This document shows positions 1 through 5,320 of a stretch of DNA of 5,320 nucleotides, piece after piece (within the stretch, counting starts at the first letter, position 1; each line of letters begins with the position of its first letter). Where the stretch lies: NCBI GenBank assembly GCA_938003665.1, contig CALKYI010000472.1:1-5320 (forward strand). Reading direction: 5' to 3'. The notes below the pieces were generated by a model. The model did no database searches, had not been told where the DNA came from, and saw nothing but the letters and a program-made list of their open reading frames with translations. The DNA is from an uncultured Flavobacteriales bacterium. GTDB lineage: Bacteria > Bacteroidota > Bacteroidia > Flavobacteriales_D > Sanyastnellaceae. The translations under genes and the position numbers were made by a program.

Positions 1-72
1 TTGGATGTAGGTCAAGATGGCGAGCCAAATGCCCAGGCAAGCGATGAGAATGGAAACAAGCTGGTTGTTCAT
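1..72 (-). CDS. Partial small gene, N-terminal membrane segment, function unknown
   Basis: Only the first 24 codons are in the window; the gene continues past the left edge. The start is ATG at 72-70, and the peptide begins MNNQLVSILIACLGIWLAIL, a short polar start followed by an unbroken hydrophobic run of about 18 residues. That is the pattern of a membrane anchor or an uncleaved signal sequence. The start lies only 9 bases after the TAA of the upstream minus-strand gene (82-309) and happens to be in the same reading frame, so the two are almost certainly co-transcribed. I do not recognise the family from so short a piece. The operon placement and the clean membrane segment make it likely to be real. 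Confidence 0.6.
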   Translation of the reverse strand, partial: MNNQLVSILIACLGIWLAILTYIQ

Positions 73-81
73 GAAATGGGG

Positions 82-309
82 TTATGGGGTGTCTTGAAGC
101 AACAGCGCCCGCATGGAGACAAAGCATTTGAGCACGTCGTCGGCCATGCGTTCAGCACTTGATTTTACGTCCTCGAGGGAAACCGTATCTGCGTCGAATT
201 TGTACGTCTGTTCGTACCGGTCCAACTCGTAGCGCAACTGGTACTTATCGTTCCAGTGGTTGATGGTGATGCGCATGAGCGGGTGCGGTACGTGGGCGAC
301 GGTTCGCAT
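82..309 (-). CDS. Small conserved Bacteroidota protein of unknown function (75 aa)
   Basis: This is a 75-residue soluble protein with no signal peptide or membrane segment. It resembles a small uncharacterised family I recall from many Bacteroidota genomes, of about 70-80 residues, which begins with a 'PHP' turn, then a strand with 'W(N)(D/N)KY', then a 'YEQTYKF' strand and an acidic, helical C-terminal half. Here these are VPHPLMRITI, HWNDKYQLRYEL and YEQTYKF, followed by the helix-like stretch VSLEDVKSSAERMADDVLKCF. No catalytic residues are evident and no function is known to me. The start at 309 is preferred over an upstream ATG at 351 because the family pattern begins just after it, it is preceded by an A-rich stretch (cgaaaac), and the longer form would collide with the divergent gene's start codon. 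It is probably the first gene of a minus-strand operon with the gene at 1-72, 9 bases downstream. Confidence 0.72.
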   Translation of the reverse strand: MRTVAHVPHPLMRITINHWNDKYQLRYELDRYEQTYKFDADTVSLEDVKSSAERMADDVLKCFVSMRALLLQDTP

Positions 310-349
310 GGTTTTCGAGTAACTTGAGCGCGAAGATAGGCCTTCAACC

Positions 350-1276
350 ATGGGAATTCAGCGCAATTGGCCCCCACCGCTCGACGACGTGCTCAACGCC
401 TGTCCGACGCGTGCGCTCCAAGAAATTGCGTGGTGCGTGGGAAGCCCTCCGTTGATGGGGTCCAGCCCAGGTGTGAACCACAGTGGGCAAACCGCCGCGG
501 CGGCAGCTCGATTGGGTTTTGAAGCGTGGGTGGGAGGTGCGCTGTCAGCGGGGTTTGATGGCGGGTCGCTCGAACAAGGACCGAGCAACCGACGCCTGGG
601 CCACCGCTTCGAAACGTGTGTTTGCGCGTGGTTCCGGCACCACCCCGAGTGGGACATCAAGGCCGCCAATCATGTGGTGCAGCTGGGCAAACAGACCGCA
701 GGTGAAATCGACTTGCTGGTGGAACGCGCTGGCGAAGTCCTGCACCTCGAATTGGCTGTGAAATTTTAGCTGAGCACTTCTGGTTCTGCGCAGTGGAACA
801 CGTGGGTGGGCGTGGATCCGGTGGACCGCTTGGACATCAAATTGGATAAATTCAAAACACAGGTCGCACTCAGTGCGCAGCCCGAAGTCGCCTCGCACCT
901 CAAACAGTTTGGCTGGGAGGTGGACCAACGAAGCGTGTGGATGAAGGGCTGGTTTTTCGAACACTTCAAGCGCATGGCCGCGCCCGTTCTCCCGAAGGAT
1001 GCCGCGCCCGACTGCAACGTGGGCTGGTGGTGCCATGCCTTGGAGTGGCCAGAAATCTGGTCGGCTGCTGGGGATTGGGTGGCCATCGCTCCGCAGCATT
1101 GGCTGCGCGTACGGCACAACACGGCGGACGTTGTTGGTTTGAAAAGCGCGCATGAACTGCCCACGGATCTGCTCAAAAACCGCGCTTGCATGGTGGCCAT
1201 GGTCGAGCGCGAAGGCGATGTATGCCGAGAAACGGTGCGCGGAATTGTGGTCCACGACCGTTGGCCACAGCCCTGA
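350..1276 (+). pseudogene. DUF1853-family protein, interrupted by an in-frame amber codon
   Basis: One reading frame of 309 codons is broken only by TAG at codon 140 (767-769). The N-terminal part has AWCVGSPPLM (residues 27-36), RLGHRFETCVCAWF (82-95), GEIDLL (118-123) and HLELAVKF (132-139). The frame resumes after the stop with NTWVGVDPVDRLDIKLDK (150-167), the 'W..(P)D..DRLD.KL' block, then MKGWFF and a Trp-rich segment. This order is the DUF1853 pattern, and the total length of about 308 residues suits the family. Known members read LELAVKFYL, so the amber replaces Tyr, one base change from TAC or TAT. ATG at 350 is the only possible start: the frame has TAA at 320-322 and no GTG or TTG between. 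Biochemical function of the family is unknown to me; the GEIDLL...LELAVK pairing recalls PD-(D/E)XK nuclease folds (inference). It may be a true pseudogene, a base-call error or a readthrough gene. The family call is firm; the status is not. Confidence 0.8.
767..769 (+). other. Premature amber (TAG) codon in the DUF1853 frame
   Basis: The codons read aaa ttt tag ctg agc: Lys-Phe-stop-Leu-Ser. The family motif at this point is LAVKFYL, so TAG sits where Tyr is expected and the next residue, Leu, already matches again. There is no insertion or deletion; the frame before and after is the same. Confidence 0.85.
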
Positions 1277-1347
1277 ATTCACCCATCTTTGCGGGCGTTT
1301 TGTTCGAATTAAACAAATCGGGCATTCAAACGTCTTATACAGAGTAC
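1277..1347 (+). promoter_or_regulatory. AT-rich intergenic leader of the receptor gene
   Basis: This 71-base gap lies between the end of the DUF1853 frame and the receptor start. Its last 50 bases are about two-thirds A+T, in clear contrast to the GC-rich coding on both sides, which suggests the promoter or 5' leader of the receptor gene. A TTTG is present at 1299-1302, but I could not pair it with a TAnnTTTG element at the spacing expected for the Bacteroidota sigma factor, so no exact promoter is called. Confidence 0.35.
1299..1317. repeat. Short inverted repeat upstream of the receptor gene
   Basis: TTTGTT (1299-1304) and AACAAA (1312-1317) are perfect reverse complements around a 7-base centre. 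The element sits 31 bases before the chosen ATG in the AT-rich leader. It could be an operator-like protein binding site or a weak hairpin; six AT-rich base pairs would be a poor terminator and no T-run follows. Chance occurrence cannot be excluded. Confidence 0.3.
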
Positions 1348-3765
1348 ATGCAAGAAACTCGACGCCTACCTGCTGCAATGATGCCCCTGCGCGCGGGCTG
1401 GCTCATCCTCTGTTCTCTCCTGTTCACCTCGCCGGCATGGAGCCAACGCCCCGGCGGTGCTCCGGGCCGTTATGGCGGTGAAAAACCCGCCATTTGCACG
1501 GTGGTTGGAACCGTAACAGAAGCAGAGAACGGCACCGCCATCCCCTTCGCATCCATCGCCCTGATGAGCATGCGGGACAGCAGCATTGTCGCTGGTCAAC
1601 TCGCTGGAGATGACGGGGCATTCAGCCTGACTGAATTGCCGTTTGGACGGTACCGACTCCAAGTGAATTTTATGGGCTATGCCCCATTCAGCTCGGAGCC
1701 CATCATGCTCTCGCCGCGGACAACAACTTCCTACGACGCAGGCACTATCGCCCTCAGTCCCCGCATCAACGCCTTGGAAGAAGCGGTGGTCGTAGAAGAA
1801 GCGAGCTCCCTCGAAATGCTCATCGACCGCCGCGTGTTCAAAGTTGGAAATGACCTCTCGGCCGCCGGGGGAACGGCCAGCGAACTGTTGGTCAACGTTC
1901 CCTCTGTTGCCGTGGACATCGATGGCAACGTGTCGCTGCGGGGCTCGTCGCAAGTGCAAATCCTCATTGACGGCCGTCCATCAGGATTGACCGGTGCGGC
2001 CCAAAACGCGTTCCTCGAGCAGATCCCGGCGAGCTCCATCGACCGCGTGGAGGTCATCACCAATCCATCGGCTAAATACGATCCGGATGGCATGGCTGGC
2101 ATCCTCAACATCATCCTCAAGAAAAACAAGTTGCAAGGCTTCCACGGGCAGGCCCAAGCCACACCAGGAACAGGTGGCAACCACAACGCCTCCCTCTCCC
2201 TCAATTACAAGAATGAGAAGTTTTCGGTGTTCAGCAGCGCCGGTTGGAACCACCGCGACATGTTCCGTGCAGGCGAAACCTACCGCGAGCTGACAGGCCC
2301 TGATAGTTCATCCTTCACCGACCAGGTCCGCGACGGAAATCAACTTCGCACAAGCCTCAACGGGCGCCTGGGAATGGAGTGGTACCCATCTTCATCGGAA
2401 GTCATTGGGTGGAACGTCAACGTCAACCAAAATGACCGGTCTTACAACAACTTGTTGGAGAACAGCGAGGAATGGGACACCGGCACTGCCTTCGCCACTG
2501 ACCGCCTCTCCACTGAAGGATCGAATGGACAAGGGTGGGACGTGGACGGCAATTACCGCAAGGAGTTCAACAACAACCCCAAGCACGTGTTGTCCGCCCA
2601 GGTCCGGCATTCGCGCTCCGAATCGCGTTCCGATGAATTCATCGAGGAAGGGGTGCGGGGAAGCGACAGCGGGCCCCTGGCCTTGGATACGAACATCCAA
2701 CTCAATTCGTCCATCCGCACTGTAGCTCAACTCGACTTTGAAAAGCCCTTGGCCAATGAAGGCAAATGGGAATGGGGTTGGAAATCCAACTTATCCATCA
2801 AGGACGATCGTTTCGAATACCTCGCCTCGGACACGGCCATTTGGCAAGAGGGCATTCTGGTCCCCGTTGAACCTGTAGCTGCGGCATTTGATTTTACCTA
2901 CCGGGAAGATGTACACGCGGTCTATTCCACTTTGGGCCGGAAATACGGTGTCTATGGCATTCAAGGCGGGCTGCGGCTGGAGCAGGTGTTCACAGAGGCG
3001 CTTTGGGAAGGCGACCAATCGTTTTCAAACGACTACTTCTCAGCTTATCCGTCGTTCAATTTATCCAAGCAACGCAACGACGAGGTGAGTTGGATTGCGA
3101 GCTACAGTCGGCGCGTCAACCGACCGCGCGGCCGTTCCGTCACGCCGTTCATCGACGACAGCGACAGCCGCAACATCCGCACGGGCAATCCCGAGCTCCG
3201 CCCTGAGTACACCAACAGCATGGAAATTGGACACCAATGGACGCGGAACCGGATGTCCATCACAACGTCCTTGTTTTGGAAGGTCACCAACGACATCATC
3301 CAGCGGTATTCCAGCATCGATGCACAAGGTGTGCGAACCTCCAGCTGGATCAACCAAGGGCAGCGCCAAAACGAAGGGCTTGAAATCATCGCCATGGCCC
3401 CCTTGCCCGGACGCGGCCAGGCCCGGTTAACCGCATCGGTGTATCATTTGCAAAACAGCGTCGGCGACGTTGAATTTGCCAACGATGCCACCGGATGGTC
3501 CTACGACCTGAACTTCTTTGCCAACCAATCCCTGGGAGGCGATGGGCAGTGGAAATGGCAAATCAACGGCATGTACCGGGGGCCTTCGATTACGCCGCAA
3601 GGGCAGTTCAATGGCTACGCGTTCATGGACGCCAACATCCAACGGACCCTCTTGGATGGCGACTTGACGCTCGCGCTTAAGTTGAGCGATGTGTTTGATA
3701 CGCGGGAGTGGTCCTACCTCTCTGATTTCGCCAACCTCTACCAGGAAAACCGCTTCAAACGCTAA
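1348..3765 (+). CDS. TonB-dependent-receptor-like outer membrane beta-barrel protein, C-terminus cut by TAA
   Basis: This encodes an outer membrane protein of the TonB-receptor-like type with a barrel of the 'outer membrane beta-barrel family' class. Domains in order: signal peptide (about residues 1-32, hydrophobic WLILCSLLF, probable cleavage after AWS before Gln33); a Gly/Arg-rich linker RPGGAPGRYGG; a carboxypeptidase-regulatory-like Ig domain (about 51-137, ending in RYRLQVNFMGY and IALSP); a plug-like domain (about 145-258, with LLVNVPSVAVDIDGNVSLRG, LIDGRPSG, IDRVEVITNPSAKYD and GILNIILKKN); then a long barrel with alternating aromatic strands and RTGNPELRPEY. The family is thought to act at the outer membrane in uptake or assembly; the substrate cannot be told. 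The start is uncertain: ATG 1348 follows the AT-rich leader, while ATG 1378 or 1381 would give a neater 21-22 residue signal peptide. The TAA at 3763 ends the product at 805 residues, before the last strand, which is still encoded downstream. No partner lipoprotein or SusD-like gene is adjacent. Confidence 0.88.
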   Translation: MQETRRLPAAMMPLRAGWLILCSLLFTSPAWSQRPGGAPGRYGGEKPAICTVVGTVTEAENGTAIPFASIALMSMRDSSIVAGQLAGDDGAFSLTELPFGRYRLQVNFMGYAPFSSEPIMLSPRTTTSYDAGTIALSPRINALEEAVVVEEASSLEMLIDRRVFKVGNDLSAAGGTASELLVNVPSVAVDIDGNVSLRGSSQVQILIDGRPSGLTGAAQNAFLEQIPASSIDRVEVITNPSAKYDPDGMAGILNIILKKNKLQGFHGQAQATPGTGGNHNASLSLNYKNEKFSVFSSAGWNHRDMFRAGETYRELTGPDSSSFTDQVRDGNQLRTSLNGRLGMEWYPSSSEVIGWNVNVNQNDRSYNNLLENSEEWDTGTAFATDRLSTEGSNGQGWDVDGNYRKEFNNNPKHVLSAQVRHSRSESRSDEFIEEGVRGSDSGPLALDTNIQLNSSIRTVAQLDFEKPLANEGKWEWGWKSNLSIKDDRFEYLASDTAIWQEGILVPVEPVAAAFDFTYREDVHAVYSTLGRKYGVYGIQGGLRLEQVFTEALWEGDQSFSNDYFSAYPSFNLSKQRNDEVSWIASYSRRVNRPRGRSVTPFIDDSDSRNIRTGNPELRPEYTNSMEIGHQWTRNRMSITTSLFWKVTNDIIQRYSSIDAQGVRTSSWINQGQRQNEGLEIIAMAPLPGRGQARLTASVYHLQNSVGDVEFANDATGWSYDLNFFANQSLGGDGQWKWQINGMYRGPSITPQGQFNGYAFMDANIQRTLLDGDLTLALKLSDVFDTREWSYLSDFANLYQENRFKR
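3763..3765 (+). other. Premature ochre (TAA) codon before the last beta-strand of the receptor
   Basis: The codons read ttc aaa cgc taa tcc cgc aac: Phe-Lys-Arg-stop-Ser-Arg-Asn. Members of this barrel family usually have a run like 'R-(E/Q/K)-S-R-x-(hydrophobic)' here, leading into the final strand, so TAA is one base from the expected CAA, GAA or AAA. The frame does not shift across the stop. Confidence 0.75.
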
Positions 3766-3882
3766 TCCCGCAACCTCTTCCTGACGGCGACGTGGAAAAT
3801 CGGAAAATTGGAAGAACGACGGCGCCCGGGCGGCAACCGAGGAGGGTACGGCGGTGGAGGCTCAGAGGGCATGGAGTTCTGA
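3766..3882 (+). pseudogene. Separated C-terminal end of the receptor: last beta-strand and Gly-rich tail
   Basis: After the TAA the same frame stays open for 38 codons to TGA at 3880-3882. It reads SRNLFLTATWKIGK, an amphipathic final beta-strand with alternating hydrophobic and polar residues, followed by a basic and Gly-rich tail (RRRPGGNRGGYGGGG) and a terminal SEGMEF. A last strand ending in '(Y/W)(R/K)(F/I)G', then a Gly-rich tail closing in a Phe, is what I recall for intact members of this barrel family, and the tail mirrors the Gly/Arg-rich linker just after the signal peptide. No ATG or other likely start precedes the strand, so it would not be translated alone. With it the full protein would be about 844 residues. 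It overlaps the end of the convergent GNAT-like gene by 21 bases (3862-3882). Confidence 0.78.
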
Positions 3883-5121
3883 ATGCGCTGACAGGGCATG
3901 CGCATCGGCCTTCCACGGCTGGCGCAGCTTAGGAGCCACAGGGTTGTAGCCCCGCGTATACCGGTCTACCACGGCGTGGAATAGGGGATTTCTGAACCGC
4001 ACTTCACACATCAAGCGCCGGGGCAGCGCCCCCACTGAGGACTTGATCTCCAGGGCGGTTCGGCCCATATTCACCCGTTTGCTCCTGCGCTCCACCCCCA
4101 AGCAGATGAATTCCACCAGCATGCGCTGGTAGATGGCGTGGGTCTTGCGCAACTCAGGGTCGAAGCCCACAAAAAACGCTTCCGTCTCCTCGCTTCCGAC
4201 GTACGCGCATTGAAATCCTTTCAATTCCCCATCCAACTCATAAACCGTGACCACAAAATCATCGCCCCACTCCGCCTTGGAGCTGAGCAATTCCGCCGCG
4301 TGCAACGACCCCAAACGGAATCCAGAACGTTCGTACACTCCCTGATACAGCGCAATGAGTTCATCGCAGCGCTCGGTCAATTCAGCACTGGAGAGCGTGC
4401 GCAATTCGAAGTCGGAAGACAAAGTCATGATGCGCTTAATCTTCGTTCGTGACTTCGTTTTCAATCCCTGCATATAGTCGTCAAAATGGCTCCATGCTGG
4501 GTTGACATGAAACAGCATCTCCGGGTCGAACTCCAAGGGCGTCCAGCCTTCGTGCTGAACTTCCCGCCTTGCGCTGCCTTGGATAGGTTGGTCTTTGATC
4601 ATGACGACCCTTGGTACCTGCACACCGTCCAACCGAAGCGGCTGAAAAACGGTCTCGGTGAGCAAGCGGCGCGCCTCTTCAGCTGAAATTTTGGGAGACC
4701 AGCACTGCCCGTGCTCTCCACTTCCCAATACCGTCCCCACCACGCGCACGCGGAACTGAAACCGTCCATCTTTCCCGTGGAGGAGTTTACTGATTCCGGA
4801 AAACCAACTGCGCTCCGATTGCACGTGGCTGTCGAGGTTGACGCTCTCCGCTGTGGTGTCTTCGATGCATGCCAGCCCAATCAGCCTTCCATCTCGTTTC
4901 CATTGTACAGCAGCAACCGGTCGTTCCGGAGCGCGCAACAGCGCGCGCATCATGCGACCATCTAAAAACACGGACGGTTGCGCAGCTGCCGTCAAAAAGG
5001 CATCCCAAGTACTCCAATCAACTTTTTCTATGGCATCCGGGCCCCAGTGCCACGCGGCTTTGGTCCCATCGGTGAGGAAGGTGGCTTTATGCCCGCTCGG
5101 CTTTTGCTTCAATTTCGTCAT
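3862..5121 (-). CDS. GNAT/FemAB-like acyltransferase family protein (419 aa)
   Basis: This is a soluble protein with no signal peptide, resembling the two-domain GNAT-superfamily proteins common in flavobacteria, related to FemAB/peptidoglycan-bridge type aminoacyl or acyl transferases. The N-terminal half (about 35-190) has the weaker first domain, with QPSVFLDGRMMRALL and RVRVVGTVLGSGEHG. The second domain (about 200-405) carries LFHVNPAWSHFDDYMQGLK, the basic helix KTKSRTKIKRI, LYQGVYERSGFRL, the strand pair VVTVYELDGELKGFQ, EAFFVGFDPELRKTHAIYQ and the family-typical MGRTALEIKSSVGALP (352-367). The acceptor and donor are unknown. ATG at 5121 is chosen because the next upstream ATG (5241) would overlap the YfhO-type gene by 155 bases and adds a Cys/Trp-rich, unrelated leader. 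The chosen start overlaps that gene by 35 bases, suggesting one transcript and possible translational coupling. The gene ends with TGA at 3864-3862, facing the receptor gene. Confidence 0.85.
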   Translation of the reverse strand: MTKLKQKPSGHKATFLTDGTKAAWHWGPDAIEKVDWSTWDAFLTAAAQPSVFLDGRMMRALLRAPERPVAAVQWKRDGRLIGLACIEDTTAESVNLDSHVQSERSWFSGISKLLHGKDGRFQFRVRVVGTVLGSGEHGQCWSPKISAEEARRLLTETVFQPLRLDGVQVPRVVMIKDQPIQGSARREVQHEGWTPLEFDPEMLFHVNPAWSHFDDYMQGLKTKSRTKIKRIMTLSSDFELRTLSSAELTERCDELIALYQGVYERSGFRLGSLHAAELLSSKAEWGDDFVVTVYELDGELKGFQCAYVGSEETEAFFVGFDPELRKTHAIYQRMLVEFICLGVERRSKRVNMGRTALEIKSSVGALPRRLMCEVRFRNPLFHAVVDRYTRGYNPVAPKLRQPWKADAHALSAHSELHAL

Positions 5122-5320
5122 TTGACCCTTTCCATCCCCACCAAGCCGCCCCCAATACAAAGAGCAACAAAAGCGCATTGAACAACACGTCCATCCAAGA
5201 GGAGCGCGCATGTGCATACTCCCAAGTGATGGTGTGTTCACCGGCAGGAACCTTCAATGCCCTTAACACGTAATTGGCGCGTAAGGTTTCCACAGGTTCC
5301 CCATCGATGCGGGCCACCCA
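5087..5320 (-). CDS. YfhO-family membrane protein, C-terminal end only
   Basis: The frame is open to the right window edge, so only the last 77 residues are visible. They begin WVARIDGEPVETLRANYVLR and continue ALKVPAGEHTITWEY, matching the end of YfhO-family proteins as I know it: '(W)xAxIDGxxxxxxRANYxxRAxxxPAGxHxIxxxF'. This is the periplasmic beta-sandwich-like tail of a large multi-pass protein. A final membrane segment follows (about residues 45-63, DVLFNALLLLFVLGAAWWGW), then a short charged cytoplasmic tail ending EAKAERA and TAA at 5089-5087. In Bacteroidota this family is usually a very large protein linked by homology to glycosyl transfer or lipid-linked sugar metabolism; its exact role is not settled. 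Its last 35 bases overlap the start of the GNAT-like gene. Confidence 0.85.
   Translation of the reverse strand, partial: WVARIDGEPVETLRANYVLRALKVPAGEHTITWEYAHARSSWMDVLFNALLLLFVLGAAWWGWKGSNDEIEAKAERA

Noticed and set aside
82..84. Third premature stop, because the TAA at 82-84 is in frame with the next gene
   Set aside because: The 75-residue protein has a normal length for its family, and the following frame has its own ATG with a membrane segment directly after it. The shared frame is a one-in-three coincidence.
331..338. TATCTTCG on the minus strand as a Bacteroidota -7 element for the small gene
   Set aside because: It partly matches TAnnTTTG, but no TTTG-like -33 element is found at the expected spacing, so it is too weak to list.
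806..1276. Downstream half of the DUF1853 frame as an independent 156-residue gene from ATG 806
   Set aside because: It is in the same frame as the upstream half, and the conserved residues between the stop and this ATG (LSTSGSAQWNTW) would be left out. It reads as the rest of one broken gene.
1186..1347. Longer N-terminal extension of the receptor from ATG 1186
   Set aside because: It would overlap the end of the DUF1853 frame by 91 bases and put 54 Arg- and Cys-containing residues ahead of a clear signal peptide.
545..1378. Long open minus-strand frame (277 codons) opposite the DUF1853 gene
   Set aside because: It lies antisense to a frame with clear family motifs, its translation is low-complexity in His, Arg, Pro and Ala with no recognisable domain, and it is typical of the opposite strand of GC-rich coding sequence.
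3883..3935. Repeated GGGCATG/GCGCATGC-like words near the end of the GNAT-like gene
   Set aside because: They fall within codons for the His/Ala-rich C-terminus and do not form a convincing terminator stem or an array.
4931..4948. GCGCGC-AACA-GCGCGC inverted repeat
   Set aside because: It lies inside the GNAT-like coding sequence and is explained by the GC-rich codons for the MRALLRAPE stretch; there is no T-run and no sign of a regulatory role.
5122..5241. Upstream start of the GNAT-like gene at 5241
   Set aside because: The added 40 residues are encoded entirely inside the YfhO-type gene and look like its out-of-frame shadow; the family domain needs none of them.

Overview
The window looks like chromosome from a member of the Bacteroidota, probably Flavobacteriales-like, with a fairly GC-rich composition for that phylum. 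The evidence is the gene content: an outer-membrane beta-barrel receptor with an N-terminal carboxypeptidase-regulatory-like domain and Gly/Arg-rich ends, a FemAB/GNAT-like acyltransferase of the type common in flavobacteria, the C-terminal end of a YfhO-type membrane protein, and a small conserved protein with the Bacteroidota-typical 'PHP...W(N)(D/N)KY' core. Ribosome binding sites of the Shine-Dalgarno type are not evident, which also fits the phylum. No genus-level claim is possible from this window.

Layout. Positions 1-309 hold two closely packed minus-strand genes: a partial one starting with a membrane segment (1-72) and a 75-aa conserved protein (82-309). After a 40-base divergent gap, a plus-strand DUF1853-family gene runs 350-1276, but an amber codon at 767-769 breaks it exactly where the family has Tyr in its LELAVKFYL motif. 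After a short AT-rich intergenic stretch with an inverted repeat, a large plus-strand outer-membrane receptor gene starts at about 1348. It meets a TAA at 3763-3765, yet the same frame continues to a TGA at 3880-3882 and encodes the family's expected final beta-strand and Gly-rich tail. The right end is a minus-strand pair: the 3' end of a YfhO-family gene (5087-5320) overlapping by 35 bases a 419-aa GNAT/FemAB-like gene (3862-5121). That gene converges tail-to-tail on the receptor.

The most notable thing is that two neighbouring, unrelated plus-strand genes each carry exactly one in-frame nonsense codon with no frameshift, and in both the sequence after the stop is clearly still family-like protein. 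The simplest readings are recent gene inactivation or base errors in the source assembly. Stop-codon readthrough is a less likely but checkable alternative. I found no RNA gene, CRISPR array, insertion sequence or defence island, and I do not see a convincing new multi-gene system here.
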